From positions 35,606,805-35,670,804 of the forward strand of contig OX439131.1 of the NCBI GenBank assembly GCA_949318235.1: DNA of 64,000 nucleotides. Direction: 5' to 3'. Positions 31,680-43,628 of the stretch are shown piece by piece; the stretch's first letter is position 1, and each line of letters starts with the position of its first letter. The notes under the pieces were generated by a model. It ran no database searches. It was not told where the DNA came from and saw only the letters and a list, made by a program, of their open reading frames with translations. The DNA comes from Ecdyonurus torrentis. Lineage: Eukaryota; Arthropoda; Insecta; Ephemeroptera; Heptageniidae. The translations under genes were made by a program, and so were the position numbers.

Positions 31680-34132
31680 CTAATAAACATAAGGAATAAA
31701 TCTGTAAGGAACCAGATGGCAGTATTCTTGCCAATACTTCCCATATTTTGCACTACATTTATGTTCATCTCTAAGGATTCTATGTACAATAAGACTTGCA
31801 ATGAAGTAGAAATATAACAAAGGTATAAACTTGATGTGGCCTGCTGCAGATGGAAGACACCATAGCAGAGAAATAAGAAGTTCACAAGTATAATTGCAGT
31901 GTCGAGCTAGACCCCAATAACCATCTGTCAAAAGAGCAGACCGACGGGTGGCTCCACTTGTATTATTATAATTTACTTCCATAAATTTAACTGGATGCCC
32001 CCATACTTTATATGGTTTAGCCTCACCCTGAAAGAAAGGGAAAAAATAAATGTAAAAAAAAAAAAATAATAATAATAATAATTAAAAAAAAAAAAAAATG
32101 AAAATAACAACTTTCTCACAGAGTGGTACATGCATATGTTTACTTCTGGGTGCAAATTTGCGCTTCCCAATAAGAGTTAAAAATGATCTGAAAGCATTAA
32201 ATTGGGAGCTGAAAAAAAAAATGCATGAGACACTGGAGATGTCAACTTTATGTTATATAGGAGCATCAAATTTTGATCTCAATGCATTGAATACTTTTTC
32301 AAATTTCACAATGCATTCAGGTCGTTTATATTGAGTCAAGATGCAAAAAAAAAAAAAAAAAAAAAATTCAGTAAGGTTATGTAATAAGATTTGACAAATT
32401 CTACTTTTAGAACAACTATAGATATACTGTATTGACTATTGATTTTTTTTACATAGTTTTTATGAGGCTATATATATATGTTGTCACATCTTAATCAAAT
32501 AGGAATGATCTGAACTCATTATAAAATTCAAAGAAAAGTTCAATAGTATCAACTTTAGATGCTCCAAACATGAATTCTGATATATATAAAAAAAAAAAAA
32601 TAAATAAAAATAAAAACATTTGAATTATTTTCAAAACTTCAGAAGCGAATAACCCTTTTCCCAAAGTACACACATATATATAATTGCAGAATACTACTTA
32701 CTCTAACATATTGTTGTCTCCATTCCACAAAGATCTCTTTCTGACGATCAATGTCATACTCAATTGCAGTTGCTACCAGTGCTAGAACTGCAGTAAGTAT
32801 CGACATATTGGTGGACATGGTGGAACCATACTGTGCTACATATAGCTGGCTTACTTGGAAAAGTGCAGGCATCCATGCAATACCACCCCAACAGAGGTAG
32901 TAACCAGCACGATCATAAGTTATATCTAGAGTTGTAAAATAGCCAGACTCCCACCTAAAATAATTAATAGGACAAACAAGATTTATCTAACGTTTAGAGC
33001 ATTACACAACAGTAAAAATTTAAATCGCATTTAATGAAATTAAAAGTAGGTATATAATCACCAGAAAAACTTGACAATATAAATTGTCTGCATAACAAGA
33101 GTTGCCACATCAGGAGCTGAAAATTGGCTGTCAAGAAAAGCTGCAATAATAAGGAGCTGCCATCCCATCATGCCAACCCTGCTTACAGCTAGTTGCTTGG
33201 CATCACAACCTAGGAAATGGGGGTGAAGTTCACTGCCGCGGTAAAAATCATACAAAATAGGTGCTTCACTTCCTTTTCCCTGGAGGAGAGAAAAAAAAAA
33301 AATGAAGCTTTTAGTTATTTAAACCATTTATAATATATTTGCCAATCTTCTTACCTGTATCCGTGCTTTGATAACAAGCCATACACAAAGAACTAATGCA
33401 AGCAAACTTAGTGATGCCAGTAATTCAGGAAAATACTTAACCAGTTTATGAGATAATGATGGCCAAATCATCTATATAATAATAAAAATAAATAAAATAA
33501 GTTTTTTTTTTTCTTTTCACAGGCTAAAAAATACTCACTTGAACACTCAGGAATGCTATAATTGAAGCACAGTAAAACATCAAGCCATTGTCGTGATATG
33601 TTGGCAATTCTCCTTCTGGTGATTCAGGACCAATAAACTTTTTGGCTGGTACCCTCAGCCATATAATTGCCCAAACAATATAAATTCCAACCTTTTAGGA
33701 AGGCAACAGATTTAAGCTATTAGTAAAAAATACAAAACATATTGCATATATACAAAGAAAAAATTGAACATGTATTTACTTGATACAATAATGGAATATA
33801 AAATTACATTTAACTTATTTAACTGCATCTTTTATATACAGTATATATTAATAACCACTGCTATTTCAATAAAAATTCAACTTTTTTTTACTACTTACCA
33901 CTATCCATGAAAATTGATTTCCTGTGATACGATCACACTGGGCAACATCAAAGGGACATGGAGCAGCTCCCAGTAAAGCTAGCCATTGAACGGCAGCAGT
34001 GAAAACAACAACAAAGAGAGGAGGTATGACTTGGTATCGCAGTGTGTTATACCATCCCTGGGAAAACAAGTCAGTGCCTTCCTTTTTCTCCTTCCCATCT
34101 TGTGGCATCTTATTCTTGTATTTCTTAGGCAT
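31680..34132 (-). CDS. DHCR7: 7-dehydrocholesterol reductase (sterol delta-7 reductase)
   Basis: Six exons on the minus strand: 34132-33899, 33691-33539, 33471-33355, 33279-33062, 32954-32702, 32027-31680, all GT-AG, giving 440 aa (the plant enzyme has about 430, the human 475). DHCR7 uses NADPH to reduce the C7-C8 double bond in the last step to cholesterol, in the ER membrane. Recognisable blocks are DFYRGSELHPHFLG, the IYIVKFFWWESGY block, the CWGG block, KVWG, and the signature DGYWGLARHCNY (360-371) followed by RDEHKC, KYG and VPYRFIPYVY at the C-terminus. Many hydrophobic helices are evident. RDEHKC and ARHxNY favour DHCR7 over lamin B receptor/TM7SF2, which have RDE(Y/R)xC and RHPNY. 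A Lys-rich N-terminus (KKYKNK, KEKK) precedes the first membrane segment. All exons are intact. Confidence 0.93.
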
Positions 34133-35050
34133 GACTAGAAATTAAATCAAGTTTTGTTGTTGTTGCCAATTATAATTAAACAGCTTAGATATACTATTTA
34201 TTTTTATTTTAGCTATAATATATAATAAAGCAATATGTGAATATATTTGAGAATTTTTTTCTTCTCTCTCTCTTTTTGTAAAAATTACGAAGAAAAAAAT
34301 GAATTACCCATACCAAAATTTATTTCTTTTTTCTTCTGTCTGTACAATCTAATAACCATAAATATTTGATGTATCTGATTTTTATAACGTGTCTACAAAA
34401 ATTGTATTATATTTTATCACAAATTTAAAAATGTAAATCACATCTCAGAGCATTAAGCAAGCACATGCTGATTAGAAGGTTATATAAGCTTTTGAGATAA
34501 GCAGAGACATGCTATGATTAGACATACTTTTTTTTCTCTCTCTGATCAATTTTATTTGTGAGCAAACGCAAATAACACAGACACTGCTAAGCAAACTACA
34601 TATTTGTATGTCATTGAAATAAAACAATTATATATTATGTATTATTATTTATTTTTTGGTGAAAAAAAGTTTTTAACACAGACAAAGAACATTCTTATTA
34701 AATAGTGTCACCCTGTTGATATTCACAAATTATTGTATAGATATAACAACAGTCATTTTAATAAATTACTTCATTTTGTAGAATAATTAAGGCAACTCTA
34801 TAAAATTAACAATGAAAATACAGCAAAGATTCAATTTTATAAATTCATTGATTTTGCAAACTAGAATACACTAACACTATAAGTCCCAAACGTCCAGAAT
34901 GGAGAAATAAATAATTATGTTATGTTATTCTGAATTTATTAACTTTAATTTACAAGTTAGTAAACAGCAGTTGCCAACTCTTTCTACAAATGATCATTAT
35001 ACAGATTTTAAGAAGTCGTAATAAGGGACCTATAAAATTTACAAATAAAA
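34133..35050. other. Upstream region of the sterol reductase gene
   Basis: AT-rich with no recognisable repeat family or exon. It should contain the DHCR7 promoter and 5' UTR, but no clear element is visible. Confidence 0.4.
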
Positions 35051-36010
35051 TACAGTGTTCGGCACCTAAATTGAGACTACTTTCAATTTTGATTTGCCGC
35101 CGAACCGTTTATGCAATTTTCTTTCCATTTAGTTTTTCAGAAAGCTGGGGATATGTAAAACATATACTGACAATAAAAAATCAGAATTTTTAAGTGAATG
35201 TGATTGAAGTTGGTAGGTAAAGTTTTTGTAAAGAAAATCGTCGCGCTGGAAAATCGTTTTTTATCATGGCCAGGACGTTGAAACTAGCGCGAAACTTGGG
35301 TTCTAGCTACCCCCAAGGACTTCAGCGCGGTTATAAGCGAGTCATCGTCTGTCAGCCCTGCGGTCGTTTTTTGCATTTTAGGAGGAAGTTATACTACTCG
35401 AAAAAAAAAATTAATATGGGCAATTTTCATTTTTGGGGATTTTAATACCTGAAATTTGCAACTGTTAATCCATTTTACTCTGTATCTACATAGAACTGTC
35501 AGATGACTTTTAATGGCATAGAATATGTTAACTTAGGTATTCTTCTGCAATGCAAGCTATTTTGCTGGTGCTGACTCTAATTTTTTTTATTAATTATGGC
35601 ACTTTCTACTTATGGGTCCTTTTTGCTTAGCCTAATAGCCATCCGAATGGCTTCATGGATCCTATAACTGCCCTTTTTCTTATATGCTGTTTATGTTCAA
35701 AGGTCGCTGACCTTTCTACATAATTTTTGGCTTCAGAAAATTATTTTCAAATCTTATACACGCATAATCTATTGTAAGTACAGATTTTCAAAGTCTGGGT
35801 TAGCGATTTTTCAGCGTGGGTCTGTTGTTGTACGGAAACTTCCTCTACCAACTTCAACCATTTTACTTAACAATTCTGATGTTTTATTATAACGTCATCT
35901 TTTTAGATACTTTCAGCTTTCTGAAAAACTAAATGGCAAGAAAATCGCATAAATGGTTCGGCGGAAAATCAAAATTTAAAGTTGTCTCAATTTAGATGCC
36001 AAACCCTGTA
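35051..36010. mobile_element. 960-bp transposon with long terminal inverted repeats
   Basis: The ends TACAGTGTTCGGCACCTAAA and, in complement, TACAGGGTTTGGCATCTAAA start inverted repeats running over 200 bp. They include AACCGTTTATGCAATTTTCT and, further in, GAAGTTGGTAG...CGCTGGAAAATCG paired with its complement. Terminal TA suggests a Tc1/mariner-type target duplication. There is no transposase frame, so it is non-autonomous. Confidence 0.75.
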
Positions 36011-36085
36011 GAGTTAAAAAAAAAACAACAAAAAAACAAACAACAACTTTATTTGCAAATATAGAAGTATGATGCATCTTAGGTG

Positions 36086-36087
<2 letters not shown>

Positions 36088-36172
<85 letters not shown>
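36088..36172. repeat. (AT)n microsatellite
   Basis: Directly visible AT dinucleotide array. Confidence 0.95.
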
Positions 36173-36174
<2 letters not shown>

Positions 36175-36180
36175 GTACAT

Positions 36181-36854
36181 ATAGGCCTATATATATATTA
36201 TCTATATAACATTTATATTTGCTTGATAAATATATATATAAAATATAATAACAAAGTTGTTATACCATACCTTGTTTTAAAGTTTCCCAGCCACCCTATT
36301 GAAAATTCAGTAGCTTCAATCCCATTATTCAGTTCAACCTGTTACATTTTTATAATATATTTTGCGCAAATTTCATAAAATCAAGTTTTTAGTTTCTGGA
36401 GACTGTAATCGCTGTAATATAGTACTGCACTGTATTTATTTATTGATTTTTTTCGAATTATTTCATTATTCATAAACTTGAGTTTGCTAAAATTGAAATC
36501 TCTAGGTTGGCCGGGACCCTACAGGCAGGGCTTCACAAAATCGAAAACTTCATAATATAAGGGCAAAAACTACATTTTACAAAGTAATTGCATAACGTTT
36601 TTGTTGAATATTTTTGTATGATTTTTTGTTATATATCTCTCTTATTCACTTTATGATTGCACATATGAATCATTATGAACTAATTAAATATCAGGTCCCA
36701 CTCATTCTCTTTTAGAAATGGATGGAAATATAATTATCAGGCCAGTGCAAAGTAGGGTTGATAAGTAGGGTCACAGTGAAGATAATTATAACTGATTATT
36801 TTAATACAATTATTTTCTGTTGTTTTGGCATAGAACAATGTATAACCTGGTTTG

Positions 36855-36859
<5 letters not shown>
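36181..36859. other. AT-rich intergenic sequence
   Basis: No exon or recognised repeat. The AGGCCTATATAT word that recurs across the window (also 37069, 37843, 44826, 61730) appears near 36183. Confidence 0.4.
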
Positions 36860-36891
<32 letters not shown>

Positions 36892-36905
36892 TGTATGTAT
36901 GTATG

Positions 36906-36994
<89 letters not shown>

Positions 36995-37004
36995 GTATGT
37001 ATAT

Positions 37005-37066
<62 letters not shown>
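36860..37066. repeat. (ATGT)n(AT)n compound microsatellite
   Basis: ATGT units at about 36864-36911, then AT repeats with a short interruption of TGTATG and ACATAC near 36987-37012. Confidence 0.95.
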
Positions 37067-37069
<3 letters not shown>

Positions 37070-37660
37070 CCTATATATATTAACGCAAACAGACTTGTTC
37101 TTAGCTTTATATAATGACAAGTGAGACAATTCTATAGCTTTTTGAACCAAAATATAAATGATTATTAATCTAGCTGGACAAGACAATTCAATTACTGTAA
37201 TAACTATATTGTTTTACAGATATTTATTAGATGTAGTTTACATTATATAAAAAAAGTTTCTCTAAAGCAATAGATTATAAATGATAGTTATAATAATAAA
37301 AATAACTGATACATAAATGATTACTAATAGTGATTTTTATCTATGAGACTGAATTATCATATATTTTTAGTCCTGTAGTATAAAAAGCTGAAGCTGCAAT
37401 TTAATAACCTACTGCAGATGAGTTTGGTCCTTTTACATTATTTGCATTTTATCCATACTACAATTATTCAAGCATCTTAAAAGCAAACTTTTATATTTTG
37501 TACAAATAAACAAACTGTAGTTAAATGATGTCTTTAAGTTTTGAAGTTACAGGTTAGAGTATATTATTTATGTATCTCTATACTATCCGATTTCTTAAAT
37601 GCAAGCACTAGAGCAGACTAGAGCTTGCAATTAATCTCATGTCCCTATGTTTGTTATTAT
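37067..37660. other. AT-rich intergenic sequence
   Basis: No coding or repeat signal identified. Confidence 0.4.
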
Positions 37661-38197
37661 CAGTGTTGGGGTCGAACACCATTTTAGTTGAACTCGAACC
37701 GATCACAAACACTTCAAATTCTTTTGAACACGACCCGAACACGAACATTTCAAACTTTCTGCAAAGTCGAACACATCACATTGTTCGATTGAACTGTTCG
37801 TAAGTGTTCGAATATGTTATAAAAAAAATATATAGGCCTATATATAAAAATAAATATAGGTTTATTTTTTGTTTTTATTTTTTTAATAAAACATAAAACA
37901 CATTTTTATATATATTATAATTAATGGAAATGGTTTAAAATCCTTTTATTTTACATATACACCAATTTTTCATATTTACTTATTGATTAATTTAAAAAAT
38001 TTAACACCTAAAACTTAATTGCAATAGTGTTCGATTTAGTGTTGGAACTTTCGAACACTCAGCAGTCAAAACAGTGTTCGTCGAACACGAACTCAAATGC
38101 CTCAAAAAATCCAAACAAACTCGCACAGTTTGTGTGCTCGAATTGTTCGTGTGCTGTTCGAAAATGTTTGACATCACACTCGAACACCCCAAGACTG
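37661..38197. mobile_element. Non-autonomous hAT transposon with intact target duplication
   Basis: 537 bp. The inverted ends are CAGTGTTGGGGTCGAACACC and, in complement, CAGTCTTGGGGTGTTCGAG. Perfect 8-bp direct repeats gttattat flank it at 37653-37660 and 38198-38205, the hAT hallmark. Subterminal regions carry over a dozen GTTCG/CGAAC words, possibly transposase-binding repeats. No transposase frame. Confidence 0.85.
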
Positions 38198-38228
38198 GTT
38201 ATTATAGTGAAAGATTTTTATTCAATTT

Positions 38229-38391
38229 ACTAACAAAGAACCAACTGTTTTGAGTCCAACTTTAAGCAATTTTGCTTACACCCACTTCCATTTTAATGTA
38301 CAGCGCATGCGTAGTAATTCGAAACGGAAGCAGATATAAGCAAAATCACTGAAAGTCAGCCTCAAAACAGTTGTTCCTTTATCAGTCAATA
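38229..38391. mobile_element. Foldback MITE, family ACTGATACAAGGAACAAC (copy 2)
   Basis: Arms AACCAACTGTTTTGAGTCCA... and ...CTCAAAACAGTTGTTCC with a GCGCATGCG centre. It sits 24 bp from the hAT element's target duplication. Confidence 0.82.
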
Positions 38392-39101
38392 TCATTTCCT
38401 ATATTTTTTATAACATCATGTTTCAATTGTTTAACTAAATTTTTTCCTTAACTTATATTTTAAAACGGAAGGGGGGGGGGGGGATCTAAATATTATATCT
38501 GATACAATAGATCTAAATTGAGTGGAAAATTACTCATCAGCATCAAAAATTTATATTATATTTATACAATGATTGAGTAAAATATCCACTCATTAAAAAT
38601 GGAACTAATATTTAAATTAAATTTATGCAAGAAAATTTCCTATAAAATTGAGATGATTTATAGGCCCATATCAACTTCTCTCTCCCCCCCCCCCCCCTAC
38701 TTTTTACAGTAGCTATTTTAAGAGGGCATTTAATTTAAACTCATTTAAATGCTTCTTTTTTTTTTAGTTCGTTTTTATCTATCTTGTGAAATTGGATAGA
38801 CATTTTTCTTTTCAAATTATACATCATAAGTTGCATATCGGGCTCTACTCAGATAATTTTAAGTTATGCATGGTTACTGTGCAGCAGTCAGTTTTTCTGA
38901 ATTACGTATATACTAATAATAATTACTAGGGGGGGGGGGGGAAGAAAAAAGCCTAAATAAGTAACATAACGTTACAGGATAATTGAAAGACCTCCATTAT
39001 AATTCTCAAGTTATATGATACTGTACCTAGATATCTAGTAAAGTACAATTACTCATGCAGACATTATAATTCGAGTATGTTAGGAGTTCAATAACTTTCT
39101 C
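38392..39101. other. Region downstream of RAMAC
   Basis: Poly-G (38470-38483, 38931-38941) and poly-C (38684-38697) runs lie in AT-rich sequence. The right end is the probable RAMAC 3' UTR. Confidence 0.4.
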
Positions 39102-39664
39102 TCAGTAATGTCTATCATATTGACGAGGATTCCTTTCATAAGGATTGTTTCTATGACTGTAGCGATCTCGTTGTCTCCATCCCCGATTGTCCCTTTCTCC
39201 ACGATAATCCCTGTTGTCTCGATTATATCCTCTATTGTCCCGAGAATAGCCTCGATTTTCCCAGCGATCTCTATGACCTCCATTGTCATTCCTATCATAC
39301 TGGCGCGGAGGTCGTGTAAACCTAATAGAATTTATTTGTTGAAATTATATTATGTTAATATAGTAGAACTAATCATAATAATATTAATGAAAAGTATAAG
39401 CAAAGCCAATGATCATACGCCTACATGCATAAACATATCTTGATATACAGTAATCAATAATTGTGTGATTACACACAATTTGCAACATGCACAATCTACT
39501 GCATGCAAATGCAAGAATACTTACCAACGTTCTTCAATTGGTATTTGTTGAAATCTTTCTTCACAATATTTGGTGTATTCTAAGTCCTTGTCTGTGTAAC
39601 GATCAGCATAGGTTTCTTCACATTCTGTCAAAAAATTCTGCAAGTCTTCACTGATTTCTCCCAT
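39102..39664 (-). CDS. RAMAC: RNA guanine-7 methyltransferase activating subunit
   Basis: Two coding exons on the minus strand, 39664-39525 and 39321-39102, phase 2 junction, 119 aa (the human protein has 118). RAMAC (RAM, FAM103A1) binds and activates the cap methyltransferase RNMT in the nucleus and binds RNA. The N-terminal activation domain shows CEETYADRYTDKDLEY and ERFQQIPIEERW, matching the family pattern FxxRFTxxDxEYxxY...PPIVExW. The C-terminal two thirds are low-complexity Arg/Asn/Asp/Gly/Tyr (repeated RDNRGY and RGERDNR units), like the family's Asn/Arg-rich RNA-binding region. An acceptor about 10 bp upstream of the ATG (around 39674) shows that the 5' UTR is spliced, so at least one untranslated exon lies further right. 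Confidence 0.9.
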
Positions 39665-39861
39665 GATCTGACTGGAACAAAAGCAAGGAAGTGATGTATA
39701 AATGTATACTGTACAAAACATATATATCAGTTCTTCCGGATAGAAATGTCGTTATAGAGTTTTTTTGCCATGCGACTATGAGCTCTATGAAAAGAACAGG
39801 TAAGATTCAAGGTCGCATCACAAAAAAACCTCTACAACGACATTTCTATCCGGAAGACTTG

Positions 39862-39898
<37 letters not shown>

Positions 39899-39915
39899 CA
39901 ATTAGTTGGACAAAA

Positions 39916-40223
39916 TTAAAGGTGTAGAACACCTTGAACAAAAAACTTGTCTAATATCCTAGCATACCTGAAAATCAAATGTAATTTGGCCTAAGTCATT
40001 GATTTCTATTTATTTTACATTCACAAAATGGGGTGTGCGGACTATGATGTCACAGCTCACCTGGTCCATGCGCAAGTAAAACAAGAACGTTATAGTTTGC
40101 ATGCACCATTTTGTATATGGAAAATAAATTAGAAATCAATGACTCTGGCCAATGCCAATTAATATTGAATTTCAGGTATGTTAGGATATTAGACAAGTTT
40201 TTTTTTTTGTTTAAGGTATTCTC
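39916..40223. mobile_element. Foldback MITE, family TTAAAGGCGTAGAAC (copy 3)
   Basis: Starts TTAAAGGTGTAGAACACC and carries the AAAAAACTTGTCTAATATCC block and inverted AATAAATTAGAAATCAATGA arms. The right terminus is damaged by a poly(T) run. It lies about 250 bp upstream of the RAMAC start, in the likely 5' UTR intron. Confidence 0.8.
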
Positions 40224-40448
40224 ATGATTTTGTGACGGGAGGGGTTCGCCTATAGTGAGCATATTATATGGGTAAAAGGTGGAATCTCCACCCTTTAAAC
40301 CTTCAGATCTGATGTGGGCGTCCACTCCCCCCCCCCCCCCCCCCCTTCAGAATACGCCCCTGCATACATTGATACATTCGGCTGTATGTCTGATGTACAT
40401 GTATATAAAATATGTACAGCTCAAGTCAATAGTTTGAGAATGATTTGT

Positions 40449-40608
40449 ATTGACTGATACAAGGAACAACTGTTTTTAAGCCGACTTTAAGCAATTTCAA
40501 TCACTATTTACTATGCATGCCCAGTATATTTCGAAACGGAAGTGGATATAAGCAAAATCACTTAAAGTCGGCCTATATCAAAACAGTTGTTCCTTTATTA
40601 GTCAAATA
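40449..40608. mobile_element. Foldback MITE, family ACTGATACAAGGAACAAC (copy 3)
   Basis: Inverted ends TTGACTGATACAAGGAACAA and TTGTTCCTTTATTAGTCAAA. Confidence 0.85.
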
Positions 40609-41738
40609 GGCAACTGCGGGTCCGCACATATACCACACTACAATTATATGCTATGTATATCTTTATGAGAAAACATAGCAGCAGCCGCCGTCTCGTTCTC
40701 ATGCAGTTTTCACATATAGCTTTTTGTAATTGATGGAATTGTTAATTATTTGATCAAAATAACATGCATTTATATGGAGCTCAATAAACAATTCCAATTA
40801 GAAAAAGCTCAAGACATGAACATGGCATTAAACTTTTTGTCCAGAGGTGAAAATGATCATATACCGGTACATATACATACATCAGGGCTTAAAGTAAGCC
40901 ATAGGCCATAGCTATCCGAAGCTGAGCTCTGGTAAAAAGTTGAAAATTTAACATTGCGCTTATGGGAGCTCCGAAGCAATTGTGAGTTGTTTTTTTATCA
41001 TTGATATGTATCTTGATATTATATGTAATGTTTATGAGTTGAATGTTTAGATGTATGTGTTGTACACGCATTGTGTTTAATAAATATATATATGCACTAT
41101 ATTTCATACACACATACATAGTACATCATAAATTCATAAATGGCATAACCAATATGTAATTAACTAGAGGTTGCAGCTTACAGCCCTTATTGTTTTAATT
41201 ATTCAATTTATTTTATAATAATACTTATAATTTTAACAAGGATCCTACTGTAGGATATGCCTTGGTTTCTTGGTTATAACAATAGTCTCTATGTCTCTAT
41301 ATCATATCTAATACGTACCCAATAAAAAGTAAAAAAAGTGTACCGGTCTCGTGTACCTCGAAGGATCAGAATATGTAATAAATTTGGCCTGCTACTGATT
41401 CAGTTACTATAGTGCAGGTATCTGGCTCGTGTTGCAGATGCTGACTGGCTGACGAAAACCTATAATGTCCACTAATGTCAACGTGTAAAGTGTAAACTAG
41501 TGTAGAGGTAGACTATATAGTAACTATGTAACCAACCATCAACCAATATGCAAATCAAAGTGTGAAACAAAACAAAAAACCTGCAAAAAACACTGATGAA
41601 ACAATTCTCTTCTTTTCATTACTTCTGTTCAGTCACGCAAGATGGCACTACAAAAAAAAAAAAAAAGGCGGCGCTGTTATTTAAAACTTAATTATGCTGT
41701 CCGACCCCGGTCCCGCCCCGGTCCGACCCAGGTCCGAC
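40609..41738. other. Intergenic, possible RAMAC promoter side
   Basis: Mostly unrecognised. About 41000-41095 ends in TGTGTTTAATAAATATATAT, similar to the LINE 3' tail at 54150-54180. Near 41636 the sequence CACGCAAGATGGCAC resembles a YY1-type initiator, a possible start for RAMAC or an unknown gene; weak. 41701-41740 holds a short GGTCCGACC tandem. Confidence 0.35.
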
Positions 41739-41999
41739 CGATGCCAACGATAACAAATGTCCCTCGTATGTCGTATGTCTTCCATTTCCAACTCCAGTCA
41801 CTTTTTGTAGTCCACGCATCACTAGCGCCATCGCACGTGACACCTGAACTACAATTTTATGTTAAGCTTTTACGAGGCTTTAATTCTATAGTTCCAGGTG
41901 TCACTCATATTGGCGCATCGTCGTTTCTATTGGACTACATGCGCGCTCTAGAGCAAAGGGAGTTGGAAGACATATGCGAGGGACATTGGTCCGATGCTG
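41739..41999. mobile_element. Foldback element
   Basis: The inverted arms AATGTCCCTCGTATGTC...CTTCCA and TGGAAGACATATGCGAGGGA pair over about 110 bp around a centre near 41868. A second inner pair is CCATCGCACGTGACACCTGAA with its partner TTCCAGGTGTCACTC. Confidence 0.65.
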
Positions 42000-42019
42000 T
42001 CTTTCCTATAGGTCTTTCC

Positions 42020-42298
42020 TCACAGCCTCACAGTATAGCTTATGTGGTCTTTTCCTTCTACCGCCTTCCACATCCTTTTCCAATATACCAAACCAGCAAG
42101 TGCAATAAGGTTTTGGTTCTTGGGTGAAACTGCACAAAGACTAACAACTTGGCTGTGCTGGCAGTTTGACCGCTGCTTGCTAACACGAGTGCTATCAACT
42201 CTTGGTTTACCAAGAGTCAGTGGTCCGGATAGAAGAGTGTGATAATACGGGTTGAGCCTGATAGGTCTGATACTCAGATCATATACATTAAAACCCAT
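42020..42298 (-). other. Unassigned open frame, less AT-rich
   Basis: A 92-codon frame on the minus strand from an ATG at 42298, in sequence clearly less AT-rich than its surroundings. It reads for example GPLTLGKPRVDST and LAGLVYWKRMWKAV. No family is recognised, there is no signal peptide or obvious domain, and it abuts the foldback element at 41739-41999. It could be a first coding exon or just part of an unknown repeat. Confidence 0.2.
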
Positions 42299-42371
42299 AT
42301 ACTGAAAGGGTTTAATCCTCCTATTTACATCAAAAGGTATTATGGCGTCATATGATCATGATGCTTACCTG

Positions 42372-42417
42372 CTTTATTATATTATATTATATTATATTAT
42401 ATTATATTATATTATAT

Positions 42418-42482
<65 letters not shown>
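42372..42482. repeat. (ATTAT)n(AT)n microsatellite
   Basis: About ten ATTAT pentamers followed by AT dinucleotides. Confidence 0.95.
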
Positions 42483-42485
<3 letters not shown>

Positions 42486-42776
42486 ACCGCTTGCACTCAT
42501 ATTTAAGAGCCGCCATTTTGTTGGTCAGGAATACATAGGCCAGCATAAGAAAAACATCATTTTTATTTTTTTAATAGCAAAAGAAGCTTCAAACCTCAAT
42601 CAAAGCCTTATTTCTAGCTCCTAATAAGCTCGCAGGATATGAGAAAAATTTGTTGAGTTGAAATAAACAATTTTTTATGTGAAAAATTAGGAAAAACGAA
42701 GTTTCCCTTATGCTGGACAATGCATTAGTCACCACAAACATGGCGACAAAGCGCAAGGATGTGCAAGGGGTCTATA
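42483..42776. mobile_element. MITE, family TATAGACCGGTTGCAC (copy 1)
   Basis: About 290 bp aligning head-to-tail with 52729-53042. Shared blocks are AGAGCCGCCATTTTG, GGTCAGGAATACATAGGCC and ACATGGCGACAAAG. The ends form a short imperfect inverted repeat (TATAGACC.GTTGCAC versus TATAGACCCCTTGCAC). The left end merges with the microsatellite. Confidence 0.75.
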
Positions 42777-43257
42777 TATATATGCAATCAAATTTATGTG
42801 CCATTATATTGCTTACAAACACAAACAAAAGAAACAATAATGCATTCGTTGCCAAAAATTGTACCCATATTCTATTCCTTAAAAACAGAGCTGCTCCACT
42901 GGCCAACTACTTAACATGCAGGCCTTATATTATTATATGCCATATAGTTCATCACACCAATATAAAAATAAAATGACTTTCGTACCAATATGTAAAAAAT
43001 GATGGAAAAACAAAATGAAAAGTTTTCACCTCTGCTACATATGCAGTTATATATGAGGTACTTGAGAGAAGCAATTAAACATTTTGTATCTTGAATAGCG
43101 AAGTAGTATAGTTTATTTTATTTATATATACTTTTGTTATACAAACTTATATACTTGTAAATAAGATATAAGTATAAATTGCATTAAAAATTAACACGTG
43201 TGAAAATCACCAACACTAGTTGTTACAGAAAAATGCATCAACTTCGAAACATTCTCA

Positions 43258-43295
<38 letters not shown>

Positions 43296-43303
43296 ATGTA
43301 AAA

Positions 43304-43628
43304 TAAATAATAAAGAAAAGGATATAATGAACAACAATATAAGAACCTTACCACAGTAGAAGTTCTATGGAGAGATCGAGGTCTGATCTGGCACAGAGTT
43401 TTAGTTATAAAATTGTTGATAACTGATTGCTTTTATCATTATATATTAATATGACATATCAATCAAGTAAATATCTCTTCTTTGATTGATCATGTCATTA
43501 ACAAAAGCTAGCTGTTAGGAACAATTTTGTACCTAAAACTCTGTGCCAAGTGAGATCTCAACCTCTCTATAGAACTTCTACTGTGGTAAGGTTTCTTGCT
43601 GGTTTTTCTATTCTATTCTTTATTATTG
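43304..43628. repeat. Hairpin of Penelope-type terminal repeats
   Basis: The arms AATAATAAAGAAAAGGATAT...CCTTACCACAGTAGAAGTTC and the complementary GAACTTCTACTGTGGTAAGG...GCTGGTTTTTCTATTC enclose a partly paired centre. The outer part resembles the AAGGATAGGAGAAAACCAGC and CCTTACCATAGTGAAGAG segments of the Penelope repeat. Confidence 0.55.

Noticed and set aside
31680..34132. Lamin B receptor or TM7SF2 (sterol C14 reductase) identity
   Set aside because: The related family has RHPNY and RDEYxC-like motifs. This gene has ARHCNY and RDEHKC and no Tudor domain, so DHCR7 fits better.
39080..39298. Ile/Glu-rich minus-strand frame overlapping RAMAC exon 2
   Set aside because: It is another frame of the Arg/Asn/Asp-rich exon. 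The RAMAC frame continues correctly from the upstream exon.
41642..42127. 161-codon plus-strand frame
   Set aside because: Runs through both arms of a foldback element and starts in a poly(A)-containing stretch. No protein family match.
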